Shown one piece after another: positions 22,001 to 37,000 of a DNA stretch of 64,000 bases. Origin of the DNA: Capitulum mitella (lineage: Eukaryota > Arthropoda > Thecostraca > Pollicipedomorpha > Pollicipedidae); assembly GCA_030062745.1 (NCBI GenBank), contig CP099846.1, positions 2,170,001 through 2,234,000 on the forward strand. Reading direction: 5' to 3'. A model generated the notes under the pieces. The model saw only the letters and a list, made by a program, of their open reading frames with translations, ran no database searches and had not been told where the DNA came from. Every line of letters starts with the position of its first letter. Position 1 is the first letter of the stretch. The position numbers and the translations under genes are program-made.

Positions 22001-25000
22001 GGATGCCTCTTCGGCTTCATGGTCACGTGAAGATTACTTAAATTTTAACACGAACGACCATCCCATGGATAACTCGTTCTGTTAGCGTAGAAAAATACTC
22101 ACGTTTAATCTTCTTGTAATCTTAAAGCAATTGTGCCACTTTAAACCATAAGGATAATGGAGGTTCAATGCTTTTATGGGTTTTGTATTTGACAGCTACA
22201 TCAAATCTGAGCCGAAATGTGCATACAGCCTAAAATGAACCCTACGACGCACCGCAAAGATTCAGAAAACTTCCTCATAAATTTTTCCCCGGCTATTTTC
22301 CATGAGTCGCAATGCCGAACTCTGTTACAGCACAACTGTTCTGGTCACAGGCCTATAACAAAGGCGTTTCCCAGTCTAGGCCGGACCACATGCTCACCAT
22401 TTTCCAGTTTCCGTCGTTGAGCTTGACCGGGTTTCTCAGTTCTCGTTTTCTGGGGCCCCTCTGTACGTTCAGCACCAGTGAACCGTCCCGCAAACTCAAC
22501 AGCAGCGACGAAACGCGTCTCCTGCTGGAACCCTGCAGACAAAAGGAAGCCGGGGACATCTCTCTCTCTTTCTCGCTCTCTTTTTCCGTCGTGTCCCTTT
22601 CTCGCTCTCTTCCCCTCTTTTTCTACTGCATTATTAACCATCATATTATGCCTCACTTTCAGCCAATGCGGCGATAGGAAGTAAAAACTCAGACATGCTG
22701 TCACGGCATTTCTGTCTACGGCATGCGCGGCTCATGCAACAAAATTTTTCATGCGCCCCCAAAAACGTAAAACAACACTTCATTCCTCAAATCTGAACAT
22801 GTTTGTCAACTTCAAAGCGCCTTTGTATTAGCTGGCAATTAGTTGTGATTAAAGACAATGCTCAAAAAGTAATTTGGGACAATTTTAAGTCGGCATTTCC
22901 TAGACCTTATCGACGTTTTTTCGCAAAACATGTATTTTAGCCTCAGCATTCCGTAAGCAGGCTAATTCCGTCAACGAATCGGAGTAAGATTCGCCATTTT
23001 CAGAAACTGTTTCTGTAGCAATTCATGACAACATTCAATCAAATGCACCCACCTCATTGTACAGCAGAAGGCCATTGGGGTAAAAAGTTCTAAAATCAAG
23101 CGTGATGTTAAAGTTCCTCCGGAAATACGTTTTGTTCACTGGCACGTACATATAACTGAACGGATCGTCCCCAAACTTGAGCGCTCTGAAAAAGAGAAGT
23201 AAATGTCAGAAAATAAGACAACGCATTTGGGTGCCGTGATGATACACGGAACATACAGTCAAAAAGGTCATGGTTACCAAAATCTGTTCAGCCTTACAGA
23301 ACAGGATTTGTTGCTACACTGTTTAATGCATGTCATCTAGCTTTTACACGTGTACTCTCAATTTGAAACGTCAATGCTTGTCATATGGCTTTTCTATAAC
23401 TAGTCTATACGTCAAGTGTACCATTTTCCGGCCTATATTTCGTGGATGCCATGCCACTGACCAGCATTTCTGTGCGTCATAGCCAGTTTGAAAACACAAG
23501 CCTCAGGAGATCTGATTTTCGAACCTAACCTGACCTGACGAGCTTGGTCTGACTCACCAGGCGTCGTCTCACCCTGCATCCAAGGTGACCTGATCTGGTG
23601 GCCCGGCCTGCCATAATGACCTGGTACCATCTGATCTGCTCTGGTCTGGTGACATGGTCTTCCCCGACCCGCCACTCACCCCGCCTCCGGTGTGACCTGA
23701 CCTGACCTGACCTAATAATCTGCAACCCGGTCTGACCTGGTCCGGCTCACCCAGACCGAGCTGTCTGACCTGACCCAGCTATTCAGCCCGCCTTCGGGCT
23801 GACGCTGACCTGGTGACGCGGCCCGAGCTGTTTGACCTGACCCGGCCACTCACCCGGCCTCCAGGGTGACCTGGGACGCCCGGTTGCAGCTGGCCGCCTC
23901 CGGCTCTGTGGCCATCTCCTGCGGCGGCCGCTCCCGCAGCAGGTCGCCGGTGTCGCGGCCGATGGCCACGTTCTGGTACCGCAGCGGGGCGTCAAACAGC
24001 ACCAGCCTGCCGGCAGTATGGCCGGGTCAGAGACGCCATATCACAGAACGCTGGCCCGGCCGGCCGAAACGTCAGATCCAATCACCGGCCGACCTTCCAC
24101 CGGCGTCGCGGGGCATTGGGTTGGAGGCAAGCCACGATTGCATCACAAGATAAATCGTCGTAGAATCCTGTCACGGACCTCTTTTCTTTCCATAACTCTT
24201 AGTCTTAAACCCGCCCGAGACCATTCCTTATATCGGTGAGTGTTCTGTATGTCTCATAGTCTACTCACCACCGGAGTTGTCCCGCTCGGCCGCACACACC
24301 GGTCCTACATCCGTCAACTCAGCGGACACTCCACTCGGCCGCACACAGCGGTCCTACGTCCGTCAACTCAGCGGACATTCCACTCGGCCGCACACACCGG
24401 TCCTACATCCGTCAACTCAGCGGACACTCCACTCGGCCACACTCACCGGTCCTACATCCGTCAACTCAGCGGACACCCCAACCGGGCGCACTCACTGGTC
24501 GTCGAAGATGACGTCGGTGATGCTGCCCTGGAAGGACGGCGGCAGGTCGTCCAGCTTCGGCTGCACGTCCGGCGGGAGGCCGCCGAAAAAGAGGCCGCCC
24601 CTCTCCGGGGCTGCCACCACCGAGGAGCCGCGGTTCAGCTGTCCGGACACCACCACTTCGTCCGCCACCCGCACTTCGATCCTGCAGCAGACCGCGCCGC
24701 TCAGAGACGTCCGCTCTGGACATGCGCGGCGGTGCTGTGACGGCCAGGGCGAGCCATGCTCCACGGCTTCCACCAAGTCTGGCTGCCTTGGCATAATACT
24801 ATTGCGTCTCTGAAGTGCTTAAGTGAAATCTTCCGTGTCAAAATATGCATGGTTCGTACGGAAGCAACAGATGTTTTCTTCTTTTTAACCAGATAAATTT
24901 CTTAGAAGCCATTCTGCCCGTAGTCCGGTGGCTCGAGCCGAAAGACCACCAAATCTGCATGCAGAGCCAAATACAGAGCCAAGAGCAGGGCAGCACATCA

Positions 25001-28000
25001 GCACTACACAAAACAAACGAACGCTGCGACTCACTTCCGCCGCTTCTTCAGCACGTGCACTGGGTGGTACCGGCCGTCGTTGAAGGTGCCATCGGTCTCG
25101 AAGACCTTTTCAGTGCTACCGCCGTTGATTCGCAGCGTCAGCCGGCCCCCAGACAGGCCGATCATGTAGTACTCTCGCAGGTCGGGCGAATCATCAGGCA
25201 CCTACCGACAGTCGGAGACACCCGCTCACTCAGTCAGCCGAACCGGCGCTCAGCCGGCCAATCTAGAGTATTGCAGAAGCTTTGGAGGGATGCTGTTCGT
25301 CAGCCAGTCGCCAGCTCAAAACGGATGTGGTCCAAACGAGGCTGCATGCAATGGTCAACAGCCTAGCGTTTCGGCTGCCACGCCACAGACAAGCCGCTGA
25401 CTTGGCAGATTTGCGCTCTGCTCAGGCCACATCAGTAATAGCTGACGTCTTTCCAGGGAGATTGTCGTTCAAATCGCGTCATGGTCAAGACACACACCGG
25501 GATGTTGTCCACAGGCAGCCGCCAACACGTACCACCACCGTGTTAGCTACATCAGCGAGCCGGGTCACTTCCCAGTCTGCGGAATTTCCTCGCACTGGCA
25601 CCGATCGCACTATCGAGATGCTGCCGGAGTCAGTCCGGAGCAGGCAAACCACTGACCTTGCCAGTGAACGTGGACATGAGCAGGAGACCGTCCGAGGCGG
25701 TGGTCTTGAACGAGAAGCCGAAGTTGGACGTCTTCTTCAGCCGGTACGAATTCATCTCCAGGTAGCCATTTCCGTGGAATCCAACCATTCTCAGCAGCTG
25801 GATAAACGCAAGTCCGTCACCATGGGCAGCGTCAAGCAACTCTTATTCACTGCCGTCTAGATAGATTACAAAAAGTTCATAATGGTATATCTGGTACATA
25901 CGAAACCGTAGGAGTTCTCACACCTTGGTGAAGAACATGAAAAACAAAACGCAGCCAAATGATACTTAAAGATCATTAAACAGAAGCAAAAAGCAGAAGT
26001 CAGCGCTTAAAAATGGCTTCAAGTGTTCGAGCGTGATCGGGCCTGTACTGCGTCCACAGAACGCATGTTTGCTGAAAGTGTCAACGAAAATCGTCTACTG
26101 GCCTCCTGACAGACGGCGAGGAAGTCACGGGTCGAGAGGATTTTAGCTGGTAACATCAAACATATTTACTACTTCTAATTCTGTTCGCACTCCTAAAGAA
26201 ACTGCGTATTTGGAGAAAACGATAACACGCCGCCGATGGAAACATAGTCTCTTTCGCACAACACTGATAGATAACGTCACAACAAGGGCCAAAGCAAATT
26301 TTGCGCGTCGTCTGGATATCTATTGGTCAAAAAGACACCACTTCTGTTCACTAGGGTATGGTCCGTGCAAACCTCTCACCCCGGTGCTGGCAACTACGAA
26401 TCCCGACTGACCTGGCCGTTGCAGCCCATGGTCACTCCGGTGGAGTTCCCGTCCTTGAGGTTCTGCGTGGTGCTACCCACTTGCAGGCTATCCATGCAGC
26501 CCAGGAAGGGGATGAAGGTGACCATCTGCCAGCGCGACTGGTCAAAATCCGGGGACACCCCTCCGAAGTACAGCTTGGACTCGTCCAGGTCCAGGCTGAA
26601 CGAGGTCGGCAATGCTCGGCTGCCGCTCTCCGGGTTGAAGTAGCCCTCCTTGTTCTCGTCGTCGTTGACCTTGAGGATGGCTGTCGCACGCCCGCGGTCA
26701 GATCAAGGTCAGGTCATGGGAGGGTACGATAGCGTGGGAGTTACGTGTGATCGGCGGGTTCGCATTCAGAAGCGTACTGGCGAAATCCACAACCGAGCTT
26801 GCTTAAAAACATAAGTGGCACATAATCAGTGAGATAAACGTACTGCTTTGGACTAATTTTGACCAAGTTCACCGGAACTCTTACTTCCCGAAGTGTTAAT
26901 CGACGATAAGGAGGGAACCTACATCTGCCGTGTGTCCTCGCAGATGATTTAAAACATTTGACGTGGCCGATCAGAAACGGTTAGTTATCATCGCACAGTT
27001 TTCCACCTTTGGGATTTTTTAAACCAACTGGGGGCCCTTCACGGTTAAAACCTCTACACTCAAATTAAAAAGCCGATGACACACGTCCGACACAAGACGA
27101 GCACACACTACTGCAGAATGTATGGAACCCTTCCAAACGCTCAGGAGACTCATTTACCCTGTCTCCTATGCTGCGTGGCCTCGATCGAGGTCCAGTTTCC
27201 ATTATTGTATCGGCGGTTAGATGTCACCACCAGCACGCTCTCCCGGTTGAAGCCGAACCGGGCCACGAGGCGACCATCCCTCAGCTCAATACTGAAGAAC
27301 TGGTCCTGAAAACGCGCCAGAGGACTCCGCTTACCACAGAAACATGATTCAGGGAATGCCCAGGGCCAGCACACCGCAATATTTACCTGGTGATTCTCAC
27401 CTTCCAGCCGGTCGGGGATCAGAGGAGTGAACTGCAACCTAGTTATAACACCCCGTTGCCTGGGTGTTATAACAACACCCAGGCAACGGGGATCAGAGGA
27501 GTGAACTGCAACCTAGCCGCACTCTTTCATTTTAGCATCAGCTGGACTCAGGCGGCCTTACGTGTTGCATTTTACACTATATTTTTGACCTATCAATACG
27601 CTCTTTTACGATAATTTCGTCAATACACCACGTCTTTTACCCTAACGGCACGCCCTCCTGCGACCATCTCGACAGTATCCCTGCTTCATCTTAAACACCC
27701 GCGTACAGCCAGGGCTCCCGCTGCCTTCAACACGCGCCAAGGACACCGATCGCCGCCGCGGCGCCGGGCCGGCGGCGGCCGTACCTTGCCAGCGTTGGCC
27801 GCCAGGAAGAGCAGCGCGTCCGAGTCGAACGAGCGCAGCTTCATCAGGACCGAGAAGGTGTCGCTGGCCGCCGACTGGCCCCACTGCGGCAGCTGCGGCA
27901 GCTCGGCGTAGCCGGCCCCGTCGAAGCTGTGGCCCGGCGACGTGGCCAGCTCGTCCTCGCTGCCGGCCGGCCCAGAGGCGACGTCACAGACATGCAGACT

Positions 28001-31000
28001 GACGTCACCGCTCAACGCCAGCTGAAGTCAGGAAAGTCAGTCTGAAAGACGTTGCGCACTGCGCGGCGGCTCGCAGTAAAATCGGATATTTAGGCAATCA
28101 TACGGGGACTCAAAGGCCGTGAAGTTTTCGCACCACTCGTCGCTCTGCTGTGGCTGGGAGGCCGTGGCCGGCCTACCTGGGTCCGACTCTGCAGCCGGTG
28201 CAGCCCTGGTTGGTTCTGAAGTTCCACAGGCCGAGCGGTTGGCCGTCGAACACGACCCGATCCAGACAGCCGGCGAACCTGACGGTACAAACGCACAGAC
28301 GGTACAGACAACCGGCCCACCTGGGGTACCCCTGGACCCCCACAGACACAAACACATACGCACAGACAGTACAGATAACCAGAGGCCCGACCCAGGCAGC
28401 CGGCGAACCTGACGGTACAAACGCACAAACGGTACAGACATCCGGCCCACCTGGGACCCCGACCCATAAAAAACACATACGCACAGACAGTACAGATAAC
28501 CAGAGGCCCGACCCAGGCAGCCGGCGAACCTGACGGTACAAACGCACAGACGGTACAACCGGCCCACCTGGGGTACCCCTGGACCTCCACAGACAAAAAT
28601 ACATAGGCACAGACAGTACAATCAGGTGACCGGGTAGGACAAACGCAGAGACGGAACAGTCACATGGACGGTGCTGTTCCTGGCGTATGTGTCTGCGTAC
28701 CTGGCGGAACACACACGCGCTTAAGACTGACGGCAGCTAGCGACCAGACCCCAGACAGACGGCGACACACACCACAAACACACACGTGACGTAGACAGCC
28801 TGACACTCTAGGCGTTAACAAACATGGTCTGTCAGGGCGTGTTTCTTTCTTAGCGAATCAAAGGCAATGGAAAATTTCTGGAGTGTGGGTGATACTTTTT
28901 AATAGCTATCCGCCAGTTCATCCAGCACAAGTAATCACCGTTTTCAACTGGGTAATGCAAAAGTTCACCATCACACCGAAATTAAAATGATGCTAGACTA
29001 ATATACTCCTTTCGTATTCCCAGACGATGTCCAGCACTGTCATATATACTTTCAGTTTCTCTCACTACGAACGGAAATACTGGCCAACCTTTCCCACATG
29101 CACCGGTACGCTGGAGAAGCGGACAGGCACAATAAGGTAAAAATACCTGCTGCCATCAGCAGGGGCACACTGAGCCTAGTGCAGTCTGGACCAGGTCCTG
29201 AAAGGGACGAAGTTGACCTCTTGTCACTGGAATGCCGTCAGAACGAGTCAGGTCCTGTCTGGTAAGGTCCGGTCTAGTCAAGTCGGGTCTGGTCAGATCG
29301 GTTCAGGCCGGGCCAGGTCAGGTCAGGCCAGGTTAGGCCAGGCCAGGTCAGGTTAGGTCCGGTCCGGTCCGGTCCACTTCGGTCAGGTCAGATCAGGTCG
29401 AGCCAGGACGCGTCAGGTCGGGTCGGGAAGGGTAAGCTGTGGTTAGTAACCCCAGACTACTCGGCCGGTGGTCTGGACAAGCCAGTGCAGGCCGGCCGGA
29501 CCTGATGAGTCCCATCAGCTGGGCGGCTGACCTTTTGGCCGTGACGCGTCCCTGGGCCCCGGCGGGTAGTCCTCCGATGAAGACGGGGTCGTCCGGCGCC
29601 AGGTCCAGGACGGAGAAGCCGGCTGTGGAGGCGTCGGACACCGGCTCCGGATCCTCCCAGCCCGCCAGCAGCACGGGCCGGACCGACAGGTGGCCCACGT
29701 TACCCGTCCTGGGCGCAACACAACGGCGGACCGTGTCGGGTTTTGTTCCCCACTGGCAACGGCATACTTGCGACAAAAAACGTGAGCGATTGTTTGCAGA
29801 GTTGTTCATGGCCATGTCATGACGATTAAGGCATGTTTCACCTGCTTCCGTCTTTGCTGGCGCGACATTGGGAGTTATGGCTCTATCAACACACTGCGGT
29901 TCCAATGCGCCGAAACATTCGATCCTTCCTAATCTTTTAACGTCAATCAGGAACCCTGACTTGACCCCAGAACGTCGCCCGGTGGTCGCGCGTGTTCGGT
30001 GTGCAAACGTCAGCCATGTGTCTGACCTGTTGACGTGGATGATGTACCAGTTGCTGTATGAGACCAGTTCCTCGTCGCTGGTCCTCAGCGACAGAGGGTG
30101 CTCAACCGTCTGCGTCTCGCCACCGTTGTTCCACAGAAAACGAATCTTCCTATTTACCATTTCAATGGCGAGAAAATCCTTCTGAAAACAGACAAGAATG
30201 GGGCATTTTTCGGCTGAAGTCGTGCAGCCACCTGAGCGTGTTAGACACGTGTCCTCCGGTTGTATCCGAAAACTGGGCTACCCAGAAATACATGTATTGA
30301 TGTTAATTCCTCATCATCTCGAAAGAACGCAGCATTACAAATCATCAGTTTATTTGATGTAAGCGAAATGATGGCTGACGTTAGAGTACGCTGTGGAAAA
30401 TCACCATTAATTAGCCTGGGACACGTTTTAGCGATGCACCAGCGAGTTCCTCGTCTGCAGACGCAGCGGTCGTGACCTGAAACAGCTGACGGCGGCGTGG
30501 CCGGCCCGCCGGGCGTCCTGACCTGCGTCCTGGAGGCCAGGTAGAAGAGCAGGGCGTCCCGCGCCGCCGGCTCGGAGACGGCGTACACGAGCCGGACTGA
30601 CGAGGTGGTGCTGGGCTGCAGGTGCGCGGCGCGGTACGTTCGCACGCACGGCCGGCCGGCCGCCGCCGACAGTGAGACGCGGATCTGAGGGCGGAAAACT
30701 TGTCAGCCGGGACCGCCAGCTGAGCGGCCGCCGGCACGGCCGGCTGAGTGGCTGTCGTATTCCGGACAGGGGGCTGCAAGTCTATAGGCCAAGGCGATAA
30801 TAAAAACAAGGGACTGGCAGTTTGCCACGGTCCGAAGAGGTATAGGAATCTTCTGCGACCAGTGTCTCACAAAAAAAGTGAACTGGGTCCACGGCGGGAA
30901 CAATAATAATGCTACGAAGCAGATTATCACTATTTGTGTCGGGAGTCGACAATGCACGAAGGCATTGCTGTGAGCAGCGCACGTTAAAGGTGAAAACCAC

Positions 31001-34000
31001 GTGGTGAAAAAAGCTAGCTACGGTAATTCAGTTGCATTTTTCCTGTGTTTTAACAAACCGAAATAATATGCGCCGTACGGCCGAGAAGGCACGGGACGAA
31101 CAGTACACCACCGCCCCGCCCAGAACAGACCGCAGCAGTGTACACATCCCGCCACTATTGTGGCATCTGGCGTAACGCCGACTGAAGCGGGATGGTTAAA
31201 CACTGCCCCCTATACTACAATCCTTTAACTGCTGGACGAATTCCAACGATTCACGCCTCAATCAGTAGCCTTGTATCGTGCAAACTCAGGACATACGAGA
31301 GATTAAGTTCGGACAGTAATGAACCCACAAGTAAAGTTCACGAATGGTGTGGTTTTTACGTCCACCGGGGCCAGGTAAGATGCCGTCAAATGCTATTCCA
31401 ATCCTATCAAAAGTCATTAAAATACATCTAACCTGTTGCGCACATTACTACTGTCAAATATTTCTTTAGATTCAGGCCACAGGCCAGTGCTAAGTAAAAC
31501 CCGTACCCTGCGGGGTATGATCTCAGGAGCTACTGGACCGATTTCATAAAATCGCTGGTCAGTCGAAATGACCCTTTATTATACAATCTCGGAAACTTAC
31601 CTTACAATCTTGAAACGAATTGTAACTCGTGTTCTGACGCAAAATGGCGCAACATTACGAAAATCACAAAAATACATATTTCATCTACGTTGACTTCTTA
31701 TGAAGTAACTATACTGACCTTTCATGACATAACGCTTATCGCACCATACCAATATCTTGCAGATCATGGATATAACCAAACACAAAACGAATTAAATTCA
31801 GATGGATAAATAATAATCGTGGTCACCTTTGTGACGTTAGTCAAGCATGACCTTGAATGGGCTTGATGAATATATTTATGGCACGATGTGTATAAAATAA
31901 TGCAGGGAAAGGTATTCAAAATTTGAAATCGGTGCCTTGGTTTTTTAGACATTTCGAAAATTGGCCCGGGGCCATGTTTGTCCGCCCAGTCAATAACGGA
32001 TCATACAGCTGTTCATCAACAAACCGCAATCAAGCACAAGTGTAATCGTGGTCTGATGCAAGGATAATGCTGACCATGATAATAAATGATAATGATAATG
32101 ATAACGATAATGGATAATGCTGAGGGTGAAGCCCAGCTTCATTAGAGCTCACGTTGGAGGCCGCCTGCCGCGCCTTCAGGATCTTCTTTTTCAGGTCCTT
32201 CAGCTTCTGGCCCACGCTATCGCTGAGCTCCTCCACGTCGGTGGCATTGCTCTCCACATCCAGCGCGAGCAGGTCGCTTTTGGTGATGGCCATCCTCGCT
32301 TTGTCCACTGGGTAGGGAACATGGCGACGTCAGGCATGCTGCCCACCGTAAACGTTATTCCTTACGTGCGAACTGTTTGAATGCATCGGCTTTGTTATGT
32401 GCAATAAGCAGACACGGAAGCTCAGTTTGGGAAGAAATGCCTTTGTTTCAGGTGTCAAAATCATTTTCATTCATTCATATTGAGAATAATTAACCCTTGC
32501 CGTACGACAGGGCTGATGCTCCCCAACAGGTTTTTCTAAGACTCCCGGTGAACGGTCCGCATCAAGGGCATGAAATCTACAAACGCCGATCCTACATTCT
32601 TTCCACACTTTTTTTTTACAAAAATGATTACGAGGTCACGGTAAGTCAACGAGTTATGACGTCATTCTGCTGCAGGGCATGGAAGCGGTTTTTCTACGTC
32701 TGAGCCACATTTTCGTTTCTTCTTCAGCAGTCTGACAAGATATGACGTCAGTTCTGAAGCGATCGCACCGGATATGCCCGCGGGTAAAAGGATCACGACA
32801 ATCCGACCAGCGGGACCCCACCGGACCCAGCCGGGGAGGGCCCGGCGGCGGCGGCGGCGGCGCGCCCGCCAGAGGCCGCTCACCGGAGCTGATGGCGCTG
32901 TCCAGAGTGCCGGTGGCAGCCACCTCGAGTCGCCGCAGGCCCGGCCGCAGCTGGCCCTGCACGGCCGACTGCACGTCCTGCAGCCGCCGCAGCGCGTCAT
33001 TGGCCCGCTCCTGAGCTAGCTGGGAGCGGCGCGCCGCCTCCTCGGCCGACCGGCGGGCGCCTGGCGACAGGCCGGCGGCTCAGCAGGGACCAGAGGGATC
33101 ACACACATCGCACACATCACACACACACACGCACACATCACACAAAGGGATCAGAGAACCGGGACGGTAAAGTCCCTCAGGGCGCCTGACGCTGCTCAGG
33201 ACGTCTGGGGCTCGTCAGGGCGCAGGATATCGCCCAGAGCGCCCGAGGATACTCAGGACGCTGGAGGTCATTCGAGGCGCCTGAGGCTGCTCAAGATTGA
33301 CTAAGGTTGACCAGGATAGTGGAGCCGTTCCGCTTGGGATGTTGGAGAGCACTCAGGATGAATGAAGCTGCTCACGACGCTGGGGCTGACCAAGACACCC
33401 GAGACACCAAGCTGCTCAGGAGGCTGGAGCTTAACAAGACACAGGATAGTATCAGGGCACTGCAGGTGATCAGGAAGGCAGACCTGTTCAAGAGACGAGG
33501 ATCTAGGATAATGGAATGTCAGAGGCAAGCTCGAAAAAAGACAAAGAGTCTGACGTATCCGAAATTCTCCATTTCACGGGCTTCCATTACATGGATTAGC
33601 TTCCTGAAAATTCGTCAAAAGCATCGGAAAGAGGGATCACGAGCTCCTCGTTCTCCTGGATTCATTCACGGCATTGAAGCTGATCATCCTGGTGGAGCGA
33701 ACACGATTCTTCACCGACCAGGGGAACTGAGGCAGCCAAAGCTCGCCTAAATACCACCATGCCATGTCAGCAGAGAGTGCAATGCAGGCCAGCTGGTGAC
33801 GGCAGATAGCAAAACAATTCGACGACAACGATGGCGACCGCATTTCGTCTGGTAAACGAATCGGCCCCTGCCGAACATAGTACGCGCTCCTCTGGTTTTT
33901 CGACCACAAAATGAGTTAGGAGGCACACAACTTTGTGCTAGCCAAAGCTAGACCAACAACAGCAATGCAGTGCAAAGAAGGATTTCAAAAATCATTCCTA

Positions 34001-37000
34001 CTCAGCACATAAATCGCACATACTTAACATCGGATAATAGATTTGTTTACTTTGCCTGCATCAGTTTAACAGTGGGATTTTGTTTCCTTTGTAAACAAAA
34101 ACAGAGGTGCTAAATGGTCTAACGCCTGACATAAACGGCAGATCAAAAGAGAAATGATTTTGCCAGATGTCACCGCTTTCACTGAGGGCACTACATTGCA
34201 ACCAATTCAGTCACAACACATGGACCGTGCGATGTCTTACCCGCAGTATCGAGTGCCTCGAGCTGCTTTCTAACGTCATCATTGGCGTTCCCTGCAGCTT
34301 TCAGAGTTTCGTTCACTTTCTGAAGGCGCTCTTTACTGACTGCCAGTTTCTCCGAAAGTGACGTTACCTGGCCGTAATAACAGAATTATTCAAGTTTTTT
34401 TCACACATAGACCCGTCTCGACAATGAATGATAGCATGGGTATCATGACTTAACAACCGTATTTGATAATAAGGGCGATTATGGGGTTTCTTCCGGTGAG
34501 GTTTCCGCCACCACTGACTCAACGTCAAATCATATCAGGACGGAATATCCGGCAAAATCTGAACAGACGACGTGCTCCGGCGTCGTGTGGGTTGACGGGA
34601 GACTCAGGGTGACAAAGGATGACAGAATATTCAAAACAGGCCTGAGCTGACGGGGATTCAAGACAGTGCCCGACCTGACCAGGGTTTATTAGGTCCCTGA
34701 GCTGACGACCGCTCTGACCTGGTCCCGCAGACTTCCGGCGAAATTCCGCAGCTGTTCGGACGTCGTCTTGGCCTGCGTCCCCAGCGATACTAGCGAATCA
34801 GTGTCTCGAGGGTAGGCCTGCAAACGAGGAACGTGCCGTCGGCCGCGTCAGTAAATAGCAGCGCTAAACTCACTCAGAATGTCAAGGACACAGAAAGGGG
34901 AGTTACTAGGAGGACGACCTTCACGCGAAAAGGCACCGCTAAATGCATCTCATCGAGAGCTGCGATGAAGCGCCTTAGCGCCGCTGAGTGTTGACCTGTA
35001 CTTCTCTTCCAGTAACATCTTTATTCATTCCAGCTATGTGCTCTAACGTTATATTTTTCCAAGCCCCATATAATTTCCATATAATTTCACCCAGATCCTG
35101 TTTGGGCCTTCTCAACCCTGAGTCCGGCTGTGCAGGCCCTGAGTGTGCTCACCTGTCGGTAGGCCAGCTGGGCGGCCCTGTCGGCGTCTTCGGCGGCCTC
35201 CCGCGCAGCCGACAGCGCGTCCACGATCTTCTGATACGCCTGGGCCGCGTTCAGCGACAGGTTCGCCTCCTGGCGGGTCGCCTGAAACAGGCTGGCGGCG
35301 GCCACCGTCAGAGGGCGCTGACCGGCAGAAGGGGGGGGGGGGCTGCACGACCGTCCGGGGTGGGTGATGATGCAATTTGCAGCCGGCCAGGCGCTGTCCT
35401 GTGAATGGTCAGCCCGTCTGAGGTGAGATGGAGAAACAGAGACCCAGCGCAGTCGACGAGTTTCCCCGGTAAATTTAACGCGACAGTTTTCAGATTTTCG
35501 CAGTTGGCTACGAAAACCCAGCCGCTCCCCTTCCAACACACTCAGACCGCGGCCCGGAGCACACAGATCTTGCCCACCCAGGACGGAAATCCATTCGGAC
35601 GGGCGAGGCCCTCTCCGCCGCTTACTTGGAGAGCGTGACGGCCTGCTTCATGAGCCGGTCGGCGTGCACCTCGGCCGGGATGACGTAGCGGACCCTGTAG
35701 TCGTCCGTCAGGTCGGACAGCGAGCTCAGGCGGCGCTGCAGGCTGACGTTGGCCGTCCGCAGCTCCAGCGTGATGTCCTCCAGGTCCTGTCGGCACCGTG
35801 CTCTGTTCGGCCGCCGAAGCCGGACGACCTTGACCTGAACCTCACCTGACACCGGGGGCTAGTCATTTGGACGCGTCAGTGACAAACGGCGAATGTAAAA
35901 CTATGAAATACATGGCAAGATGACTTTGTGGTGTTGCTTTTTTGCATCCTGGCGGTAGTTTCAGGTTCTACGTGTTGCGGCGACCGACAATGCTCCAGGA
36001 GGATTATTCTTGGTCACCTAATCACGGGTGGTATACTAATGAATGTCACTCCATTGTTTTTGTTTTTTTTTACCTTCGACAAGCAAGGGACGTAAACGAG
36101 AAATGCTCTGTAGTTGTCAGCTGTTCTGTGAGAGACGCACGTGAATGAGCGCCATTTGCAAAATTCCTTCCTGTTCGGTGCGGACTGGCGGCGAACACTG
36201 GCTGTACTCACTATGACATGTCCCTGCGCCTGGTCGTACAGTCTGCTGATCAGGACCTGCAGGACGGTGCCGTTCGCTAGCAGCTCCTCACAGACACCGG
36301 CATGGTCCAACACCTGCTGACCAGCTTCCGACAGCGTCTCCAGGCTCTTCTGCACTTCCTTCAGCAGCGCCTCAGCCTACGGCAGAAGCACTACGGTCAG
36401 GAAGGCTGTATGTCACGAAAAGGTAAGCGGAAGACATTCATCGAGCATCAGGTATAGCTAGACGGGGCTATTCATCAGCAAACTACCTGGATTCAGGTCA
36501 TGGAGTGTGCAGCTTCAGAAAGCCGAACGGCGAGGCTTTCTTCCAGTCCTGACGACCCGTACAATCCAAGCAGGCACTATCGAGGGAAATGTTACAACTC
36601 TTGCTCCAATGCATTGTGGAGTTTTACTGCTCGACCCTCATCCTCACCCTCTATCTGCTCTGCGTCCGCACCTTTCGAGTAGGCCGGCGCGCCTGGCTCT
36701 CCACCAGCTCCTGCATCTCCAGCAGCCGGGCTCGGATGGCCTCCAGCCGCGTCAGCGCCGCCAGCTGGACCGTGCCGTTCGTCCGCAGCGCTCTGATTCG
36801 CTCCAGCAGCCGGCCGGCAGCCGCCAGCTCCGCGTCTGCCCTCTGGCGAGCCGAACTGAAATCGCGCTTCTGAAGCTGTTCCAAGATGGCGCTCGCTTCA
36901 GCTACCGCCAGGCTCACCGTGGTGGAGGATGTCTCCCCGAGCGAGTACCTCCTCAGCTGCTTCACGGTCTCTGAGGCAGCATCCAGAGAACGGATATGAT

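Noticed and set aside
28037-28712. Long minus-strand frames with repeated RFAGCLGR segments
   Set aside because: Read-through of the tandem repeat that contains copies of the exon 28 start; only 28177-28278 is coding.
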